From UBA6921 sp964532385 (GTDB lineage: Bacteria; Pseudomonadota; Gammaproteobacteria; SG8-11), in the NCBI GenBank assembly GCA_964532385.1, contig CAZHHW010000022.1:1-37559 (forward strand): 37,559 nucleotides of DNA, written 5' to 3'. The position numbers and the translations under genes were made by a program. Each line of letters begins with the position of its first letter. Position 1 is the stretch's first letter. Below are positions 32,394 through 37,559 of this stretch, piece by piece. Under the pieces are notes generated by a model. It was given only the letters and a program-made list of their open reading frames with translations, ran no database searches and had not been told where the DNA came from.

Positions 32394-32887
32394 AGCCTCT
32401 TATTTCGTTGATCGCCGCGATGGCCGACAACCGCGTGATCGGCATCGCGAATAAATTGCCGTGGAAATTGCCCGCCGACATGAAGTGGTTTCGCCAGCAC
32501 ACTCTGGGCAAACCCATCGTGATGGGGCGTAAAACGTTTGAATCGTTCGGCGCCAAACCGCTGCCGGGCCGCACCAATATTGTCGTGACCAGCGACGTTA
32601 ATTATCGCGCCGCGGGCTCCATCGTCGCGCACAGCATTGACGATGCGCTGCGCTTCGCCGGCGATGTGCCGGAAGTCATGATCATCGGCGGCGCAACGTT
32701 TTATGCGCAGACTTTGCCGCGAGCGCAACGTATCTACCTCACCGTTGTGCATCATGCCTTCGACGGCGATGCGTGGTTCCCGGTCATCGACGCGAAAATC
32801 TGGCATGAAGCGTCGCGCATTGATTGCCCAGCGGACACGAACAATCCGCACGACTGCACTTTTTTCATCCTCGAACGTAAATCCTGA
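32390..32887 (+). CDS. folA: Dihydrofolate reductase
   Basis: This 165-residue enzyme reduces dihydrofolate with NADPH, regenerating the cofactor consumed by ThyA. The family motifs are ISLIAAMADNRVIGIANKLP, the acid in LPADMKWFR (Asp30, equivalent to E. coli Asp27) and IVMGRKTFESFG, with VMIIGGATFY in the NADPH-binding region. The start is GTG at 32390, overlapping the thyA stop by 4 bases (GTGA). A longer upstream start would lie inside thyA. No terminator is seen in the next 100 bp. Confidence 0.97.
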   Translation: MKPLISLIAAMADNRVIGIANKLPWKLPADMKWFRQHTLGKPIVMGRKTFESFGAKPLPGRTNIVVTSDVNYRAAGSIVAHSIDDALRFAGDVPEVMIIGGATFYAQTLPRAQRIYLTVVHHAFDGDAWFPVIDAKIWHEASRIDCPADTNNPHDCTFFILERKS

Positions 32888-33231
32888 TACCCGTATTATT
32901 TTTTATCGAGTTGACAAATAGCAGTACCCGGACGTCTGGCAGTCTCCTTCCCGCGCAAGGATTTACCCGCGAATTTCATGAAATTATCGCTTCGCTATGT
33001 TTCGTTCTAAAGCGACAACTCCATTCAATAGTTTCTGAGTGTTGCGACACATTCAGTTGATTGCCTTGTGGAACGCTTCACAAATTTAACAGCGAATTGC
33101 TCTCCAGTTCAGTGTGACCCCGACGCAAACAATCCAACATCTTGAGGGCACCGCTCATGAGATGTAACTCGCGCCGTAGCTCCTGGGGGTCTGCGGCGTA
33201 ATTTGAAACAACCGTTAGAGAGGCATAAGTA
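32888..33231 (+). other. 344-bp intergenic region with a 14-bp palindrome, no gene seen
   Basis: No convincing coding frame is visible. It contains AATTTCATGAAATT (32972-32985), a perfect 14-bp palindrome, and an isolated TTGACA at 32911 without a good -10. The promoter of the small secreted protein must lie here. The composition is AT-richer than the flanking genes. An untested small RNA is possible, but nothing direct shows it. Confidence 0.4.
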
Positions 33232-33495
33232 ATGATCCATAAGATTGTCGTTTCTGTTGTAGCGGGATGTTCACTGTTGGGGACAACACTGGTGGCAGCG
33301 CAATGCCCACCGAATCTGCATGCCGAAGAAATGGTTTCCTGCATTGTCGCTGAAGGGTCTGGAGCGATCTATATGCCGGCAAGAGAGTCTGTCGAGGCCG
33401 TCCAAGCTAAGCTCGCACCTGTTGCGATACCGCAAATCGAACGCGCCTCAATTGATCTCGATATGGGGGCGGCATTGCAATTCGGTTACGAATAA
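33232..33495 (+). CDS. Small exported protein, function unknown
   Basis: This 87-residue protein has a signal peptide (MIHKIVVSVVAGCSLLGTTL, cleaved near VAA before QCPPNL). The mature part of about 64 residues has two cysteines (CPP and SCIV) that could form one disulfide, and an acidic, Ala-rich C-terminus. I recognise no family. A GAGAGG-type ribosome site precedes the ATG, and a strong terminator follows within 25 nt. This argues for a real monocistronic gene despite its size. It is probably periplasmic or secreted. Confidence 0.7.
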   Translation: MIHKIVVSVVAGCSLLGTTLVAAQCPPNLHAEEMVSCIVAEGSGAIYMPARESVEAVQAKLAPVAIPQIERASIDLDMGAALQFGYE

Positions 33496-33518
33496 GTCTT
33501 GGCATGGCGCTTTTATGA

Positions 33519-33547
33519 CGGCCCGCCGATCGCGGGCCGTTTTTTTT
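33519..33547 (+). terminator. Rho-independent terminator after the small exported protein gene
   Basis: An 8-bp perfect stem CGGCCCGC / GCGGGCCG with a 5-base loop is followed by eight T residues, 23 nt after the stop codon. It also lies just before the end of the convergent apaH gene. Confidence 0.95.
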
Positions 33548-33549
33548 GC

Positions 33550-34377
33550 TTACTTTCCGGCGCTACCGGCTTGCGGACAATCGATGCTGATGGGTAGGAC
33601 CTTATCGTCTAAACATATGGCCGTAAGCGCACCGCCCCACACACACCCGGTATCGAGCGCGTAGATATTGTTTTCAAACAGCAGACCTAAGGTCGACCAG
33701 TGACCAAAAATGATTTTGCCGGCCAGGCTTTTACGTCCAATGGCGCGAAACCACGGCGTAAGATGGCGGCTCTTGTGCGGCGCACCCTTTTCTTTATGTG
33801 TAACCCGTCCGTGCTCGTCCACGTAACGCAGCCGCGTGAAGCAATTCACAATGAAGCGCAAGCGCGCCCAGCCGGAAAGTGCGTCGCTCCACACATCGGG
33901 ATCATTGCCGTACATATGCTGAAAAAACTCTTTGTATTGTTTACTGCGCAACATATCTTCCACTTCGTTTGCGCAACGTTGTGCTTGCGCCAGATCCCAC
34001 TGCGGCGGCAATCCGGCGTGCAGCATGCTGTAACCGCGCACGGGATCATGATGCAGCAACGGCCGCTGCCGTAACCAGTCCAGCAATTCGTCACGATCCG
34101 GCGCCTGCTGGATCGGACCGAAGGTGTCGTCCGGTTTCAAACGATCAATCCCGGCGGACACGGCGAGTAAATGCAGGTCATGATTACCCAGCACGCTGAC
34201 GGCGGCGTTGCCCAGCGATTTGACAAAGCGCAACACTTCCAGCGATTTCGGACCGCGATTGACTAAATCGCCCACCAGCCAGAGTTGGTCTTCGCGTACA
34301 TCGAAGTGCAACCTGTCCAGCAGCCGCTGCAATTCATCGTAACAGCCTTGAATGTCACCAATGGCATACAGTGCCAT
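33550..34377 (-). CDS. apaH: Bis(5'-nucleosyl)-tetraphosphatase (symmetrical) ApaH
   Basis: This 275-residue metallophosphatase hydrolyses Ap4A to two ADP. The signature metal motifs are present in order: YAIGDIQGCYDE near residue 5, WLVGDLVNRGPKSLEVL and SVLGNHDLHLL. The C-terminal region has the TGCVWGGALTA block near residue 250. The length matches the family. The start ATG is at 34377. It converges on the terminator of the small exported protein and is divergent from an unrecognised membrane protein gene. Confidence 0.97.
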   Translation of the reverse strand: MALYAIGDIQGCYDELQRLLDRLHFDVREDQLWLVGDLVNRGPKSLEVLRFVKSLGNAAVSVLGNHDLHLLAVSAGIDRLKPDDTFGPIQQAPDRDELLDWLRQRPLLHHDPVRGYSMLHAGLPPQWDLAQAQRCANEVEDMLRSKQYKEFFQHMYGNDPDVWSDALSGWARLRFIVNCFTRLRYVDEHGRVTHKEKGAPHKSRHLTPWFRAIGRKSLAGKIIFGHWSTLGLLFENNIYALDTGCVWGGALTAICLDDKVLPISIDCPQAGSAGK

Positions 34378-34468
34378 GACCGCGCCTCCAACAGGGTTCG
34401 AACCGAGTATGAATTAAAGTATGGACTGCCCACGGACGACAAGGGGAGAACTTGTTAGGATGGTATGC

Positions 34469-35047
34469 ATGTCAAGCAGACGCTTTGCCGCACCCCGACC
34501 GCTGTTCGCCGCCAGTGCCGCGATTTTTTTCGCGGCATTAGTTTTTGAAACTCTGTTGCTGGCGGTGCTCAACCGCGAGATGGTGAACAATCTGCTGTTC
34601 CCTGTTTCACAATATCTGCCGATGTTCACAGTGATCTGGCAAGACAATCCGTGGGCCGCCGTGCAGATTCTCGCCGATAAAAGTATGTTGGCGATCGGCC
34701 ACTACGACGCGCAGAGCGGTTTGTATTTGTGGACGCTGGAATTCGATGCGCTGTCGTTGCTGTTGCATCTGCTGGGCGCTGTTGTGATCGCCAGGATGAT
34801 TTTTCTGCCGTGGCGCATTCTCGGTTGGTTTGCCGCGGGTTTCGCGCTGATTTTATTTTCACATACGTACGTGACCGTAATGGCGCACTGCGCCGGTCCG
34901 ACCTGGGCAGGGTTTGTTGTCTTGTACGGATTAGGCGTGGAAAAATTTCCGGTCAATTCCATGTGGCAGTGGTTATTTTTTGTAGCGGGAGCCGCGCTGG
35001 TGATTACCGCGCGGTTTCGCTCGGCTTTGCCTGCAACCAGAATGTAA
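34469..35047 (+). CDS. Polytopic membrane protein, function unknown
   Basis: This protein of about 192 residues has four or five predicted transmembrane helices (about residues 10-30, 100-118, 123-147, 150-165 and 170-186). I do not recognise the family. Conserved-looking features are a Glu within TM1 (LVFETLLLAVL), a loop HYDAQSGLYLW, and SHTYVTVMAHCAG in the middle. TAGGA lies 8 nt before the ATG at 34469; an ATG at 34460 (MVCMSS) is equally possible. The last 44 bases overlap the convergent dtd gene. Confidence 0.65.
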   Translation: MSSRRFAAPRPLFAASAAIFFAALVFETLLLAVLNREMVNNLLFPVSQYLPMFTVIWQDNPWAAVQILADKSMLAIGHYDAQSGLYLWTLEFDALSLLLHLLGAVVIARMIFLPWRILGWFAAGFALILFSHTYVTVMAHCAGPTWAGFVVLYGLGVEKFPVNSMWQWLFFVAGAALVITARFRSALPATRM

Positions 35048-35462
35048 CGGGTCCGTCATTGACTAATGACACCTGCATGTCGGCTCCGAAACTCCCGCTT
35101 TGAACCTGCGGGTGCTGTGCACGAGCCTGATGAAGTAAATATTCAAATAATCGTTGCGCTTCGCCAGGCTCGGCCGCGGGCGTGAAACTCGGTCGCATGC
35201 CCTTGCGCGTGTCGGCGGCGAGAGTGAATTGCGGTACCAATAACAGCCCGCCGCCGATGTCTTGCACACTCAAGTTCATTTTGTCGTGCTCATCCGGAAA
35301 CATCCGGTAGCCCAGCAGGCGCGCGAGCAAGCGCCCAGCAATGACGTGATCATCACCGCGTTCGACGCCGATCAGCGCCAATACCCCGCGCTCAATGGCG
35401 CCAACTGTTGATTTTTTTACTTCGACACGTGCGGCGCTCACGCGCTGCAGCAACGCAATCAT
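35004..35462 (-). CDS. dtd: D-aminoacyl-tRNA deacylase
   Basis: This 152-residue enzyme removes D-amino acids mischarged on tRNA. The two active-site signatures are present: the S-Q-F-T loop in VPQFTLAADTRKGMRPSF and the NxGPxT motif in NDGPVTFWL, which form the Gly-cisPro pocket across the dimer. The opening MIALLQRVSAARV is typical. The ATG overlaps the pip stop by 4 bp (ATGA), so the two are co-translated. It converges on the membrane protein gene with a 44-bp overlap. Confidence 0.97.
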   Translation of the reverse strand: MIALLQRVSAARVEVKKSTVGAIERGVLALIGVERGDDHVIAGRLLARLLGYRMFPDEHDKMNLSVQDIGGGLLLVPQFTLAADTRKGMRPSFTPAAEPGEAQRLFEYLLHQARAQHPQVQSGSFGADMQVSLVNDGPVTFWLQAKPSETAR

Positions 35463-36409
35463 TTAAACTTGGCACCCATCGCATCGGTGGCCTGTATCAG
35501 AGCATCGGTGATGCCGGGTTCAAAAGCCGAGTGCCCCGCCGCCGCGATAATGCGCAATTCGGATTGCGGCCAGGCCTTGTGCAACTCCCACGCATTGGTG
35601 ACCGGGCAGACGCTGTCATAACGCCCGTGCACGATGACACCCGGAATATCCTTCAAACGCGGCGCGTCACGCAGAATTTGGTCGGCGGCAAGGAAGCTGT
35701 TATTGACAAAGTAGTGGCACTCGATACGCGCCAGACTCAGTGCGGTATAGGGACTGGCGAAATGATCAACGACATTTTTGTTGGGATTGAGCGTCGCGCA
35801 GCGTCCCTCCCACACCGACCACGCTTTCGCCGCCGACATGCGCGCGATTTCATCCTTGCCGGTGAGTCGGCGGTAGTAAGCCTGCACCAGATCGCTGCGC
35901 TCTTCGGGCGGAATGGGCGATAAAAAATCTTCCCAATAATCGGGAAACAGGCGATTTGCGCCGTCCTGGTAGAACCACTGAATCTCCCACGGGCGGCACA
36001 AGAAAATGCCGCGCAGGATTAATCCCATGACCCGCTCGGGGTGCGTTTGCGCGTAGATCAGACCCAGGGTCGAACCCCAGGAGCCGCCGAACACCACCCA
36101 ACGCTGAATGCTCAGAATGGTGCGGATATGTTCCAGATCGGCAACCAGAGCTTGCGTGGTATTACCGTCGAGCTCCGCGTGCGGTTTGGACTTGCCGCAG
36201 CCGCGTTGATCGAACAACACAATGCGGAACACATTGGGATCAAAAAAACTGCGATGCTGCGGTTCACATCCGGCACCCGGGCCCCCGTGCACAAACACCA
36301 CCGGGACCCCTTGCGGATTACCGCACTCTTCGACATGCAAAACATGCAAGGCATCAACGGCGAGGCTGTGCGTGACGTAGGGCTTGATGAGTGGGTAGAG
36401 GGTACGCAT
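35459..36409 (-). CDS. pip: Proline iminopeptidase (alpha/beta hydrolase)
   Basis: This 316-residue enzyme of the S33 family releases N-terminal proline from peptides. The oxyanion and nucleophile motifs are VFVHGGPGAGC, FDQRGCGKS and GGSWGSTLGL (nucleophile Ser about 111). The acid and base are in VHGRYDSVCP and AGHSAFEPG. The length and motif order are normal. It is 11 nt downstream of the unknown membrane protein gene on the same strand and overlaps dtd, forming a three-gene minus-strand run. Confidence 0.95.
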   Translation of the reverse strand: MRTLYPLIKPYVTHSLAVDALHVLHVEECGNPQGVPVVFVHGGPGAGCEPQHRSFFDPNVFRIVLFDQRGCGKSKPHAELDGNTTQALVADLEHIRTILSIQRWVVFGGSWGSTLGLIYAQTHPERVMGLILRGIFLCRPWEIQWFYQDGANRLFPDYWEDFLSPIPPEERSDLVQAYYRRLTGKDEIARMSAAKAWSVWEGRCATLNPNKNVVDHFASPYTALSLARIECHYFVNNSFLAADQILRDAPRLKDIPGVIVHGRYDSVCPVTNAWELHKAWPQSELRIIAAAGHSAFEPGITDALIQATDAMGAKFK

Positions 36410-36420
36410 GGTGTGATCGA

Positions 36421-36981
36421 TTAGTCCTTGACCGGCTCGCCTTTAAATCCAACCAGGGCTGCGACACCGATACTCAGCAGCGCCGCCAGCACCAATACCG
36501 GTCCGATACCAAGTTTCATGACGGGCAAAACCCAGTATTGATCCAGCGCAACCACCAGGTACAAGACCCCGGAATGCAACAATGCTCCGAGTATGAATAA
36601 CCAGCTAATGATCTGTTTAAACAGCGGTGCTACCGCGATAAAACACAGTGCAATACCGGCGGCGATATTAAGCAGGGCCTCGAGATTGCCATGCGCATGC
36701 GGTCCGGATTTGATGGCATCAATGGGGGCTTGTGCGTTATAGAGCAGGTTCAATGCGAGGATGCCCGCGGTATTGGCCTTGCCTACCGCATCGGCCGGCA
36801 ACGCTTGCAGGTCTTCTTCGAAGTTATTTTCCTGCAATTGCTGCAGGCGGCCGACTTTATCCTGTTTGACGGTGCGCGCCTCATCAACACCTGGCACGTA
36901 TTTGATCGCCATGTACGGCCCCAAGGCCGCCGTAGCCACCAACATCAGAAACCCGAACACCACGTTCTTTTTGCCGATCAT
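36421..36981 (-). CDS. Polytopic membrane protein, function unknown
   Basis: This protein of about 186 residues begins with a hydrophobic helix (VVFGFLMLVATAALGPYMAI). An amphipathic, Gln/Glu-rich segment follows (about residues 45-75, DEARTVKQDKVGRLQQLQEN). Four further helices fill the C-terminal half (about 95-186). I do not recognise the family. A GGAGGG ribosome site lies before the ATG at 36981, chosen over an ATG at 37026. It is the first gene of a run with pip and dtd. Confidence 0.7.
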   Translation of the reverse strand: MIGKKNVVFGFLMLVATAALGPYMAIKYVPGVDEARTVKQDKVGRLQQLQENNFEEDLQALPADAVGKANTAGILALNLLYNAQAPIDAIKSGPHAHGNLEALLNIAAGIALCFIAVAPLFKQIISWLFILGALLHSGVLYLVVALDQYWVLPVMKLGIGPVLVLAALLSIGVAALVGFKGEPVKD

Positions 36982-37052
36982 GATCCCTCCGCAAAGCTTA
37001 GCTTGGCTGAGCGAAAACTCTAACACAAGAACGTGGGATTGGGTGCCCGCGC

Positions 37053-37073
37053 GCGCCGGTTAAAACCCGGCGC
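37053..37073 (-). terminator. Candidate hairpin downstream of typA
   Basis: GCGCCGG (37053-37059) and CCGGCGC (37067-37073) form a perfect 7-bp stem with a 7-base loop, 7 nt after the typA stop on the minus strand. No U-tract follows, so intrinsic termination is uncertain. Confidence 0.4.
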
Positions 37074-37080
37074 TTGCAAA

Positions 37081-37559
37081 TTAGTCGTTACTGCTGCGCG
37101 ATGTGCGCTTACGCGCATTCTCATCAAGCTGCTTTTTACGCACCCGGGTAAAGTTAGGCGTAACCTCAACCAGCTCGTCGTCGTTGATGAATTCGAGCGA
37201 TTGTTCCAGGCTCATGCGAATCGGCGGTGTGAGCAAAATGTTTTCGTCCGATCCGGAAGCGCGCATGTTGGTGAGCTTCTTCTCCTTGAGCGGATTCACC
37301 ACCAGATCGTTGTCGCGCGAATGAATGCCGATCACCATGCCTTCGTAGACTTCGTCGCCGGGACCGATGAACAAGCGTCCACGTTCCTGCAAACTGAACA
37401 ACGCGTAACCCACGCCTTTGCCGTGGTCGTTAGAGATCAGCACGCCGTTGACGCGCTTGCCGAACTGGCCGCGCTTCAACACGTCGTAGCGGTCGAAGGT
37501 GGAATACAGTAGACCTGTGCCGGAAGTTGCCGTTAAAAATTCGGTGCGGAAACCGATCA
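37081..37559 (-). CDS. typA: GTP-binding protein TypA/BipA, C-terminal part (5' end outside window)
   Basis: The frame is open to the right edge, giving about 159 codons of the C-terminus of a translational GTPase of roughly 600 residues. Conserved blocks are IGFRTEFLTATSGTGLLYST, RERLFIGPGDEVYEG-like LQERGRLFIGPGDEVYEGMV, and NDDELVEVTPNFTRVRKK, which are typical of the TypA/BipA-specific C-terminal domain that contacts the ribosomal A site. BipA acts in ribosome assembly and stress or cold adaptation. The GTPase motifs lie beyond the window. Confidence 0.96.
   Translation of the reverse strand, partial: IGFRTEFLTATSGTGLLYSTFDRYDVLKRGQFGKRVNGVLISNDHGKGVGYALFSLQERGRLFIGPGDEVYEGMVIGIHSRDNDLVVNPLKEKKLTNMRASGSDENILLTPPIRMSLEQSLEFINDDELVEVTPNFTRVRKKQLDENARKRTSRSSND

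Noticed and set aside
32911..32939. TTGACA as a -35 box
   Set aside because: At 17 bp spacing the -10 position reads GTCTGG, which is not credible.
1..37559. tRNA, rRNA, CRISPR array, intact transposase or phage genes
   Set aside because: None were seen on reading both strands, although a covariance-model search would be needed to exclude small RNAs.

Overview
The window reads as a chromosomal segment of a gammaproteobacterium. The G+C content is fairly high over most of it. The envelope genes are of Gram-negative type (tolC, a lipid A acyltransferase, waaA, lgt, several lipoproteins), and the housekeeping genes (thiC, rlmI, apaH, typA, dtd) have gammaproteobacterial character. The order and genus cannot be fixed from sequence reading alone. 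I saw no rRNA, tRNA, CRISPR array or intact insertion sequence.

Regions. 1-6.2 kb is core: the 5' part of thiC with an upstream TPP riboswitch (minus strand), then a plus-strand run of a PCMT-family methyltransferase, a rhodanese, tolC, an lpxL-like acyltransferase and waaA. 6.3-12.5 kb holds a large secreted subtilase, a thioredoxin/DUF255 protein and rlmI. 12.6-16 kb (minus) is a two-component system (response regulator then sensor kinase) followed by a cyclic-nucleotide-binding-domain protein and a PEGA/SHOCT lipoprotein. 16-22 kb is an island of exported proteins: a dockerin/EF-hand-like protein, a DsrE-fold protein, a spondin-domain protein, a SoxB-like metallophosphoesterase lipoprotein and two tandem TlpA-type thioredoxins. 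22-25.7 kb holds corA, merR and a compact merTPA mercury-resistance operon. merR, corA and the two thioredoxin genes form one tight minus-strand run, divergent from merTPA. 25.7-29.4 kb is accessory: a YcxB-like/multi-TM/C13 (legumain-type) protease, an orphan antitoxin with a toxin remnant, an AT-rich Schlafen-type AlbA_2 gene and a paired inverted repeat. 29.4-37.6 kb returns to core: a RIO kinase, lgt-VOC-thyA-folA, a small secreted protein, apaH, dtd, pip, two unrecognised membrane proteins and the 3' part of typA.

How the parts may work together. The most interesting signal is a set of TCAC repeats at exact 11-bp spacing. There are four in a row between the spondin and SoxB-like genes, two upstream of the response-regulator gene and two upstream of the first thioredoxin gene. 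OmpR-family regulators bind this kind of direct repeat, so the two-component system may control itself and the exported-protein island. The island combines sulfur-associated folds (DsrE, SoxB-like, TlpA) without soxXAYZ and lies beside thiol-targeted mercury detoxification. It is a candidate undescribed periplasmic sulfur, thiol or metal stress system. The linkage is inference; the gene content and repeats are read directly from the sequence.
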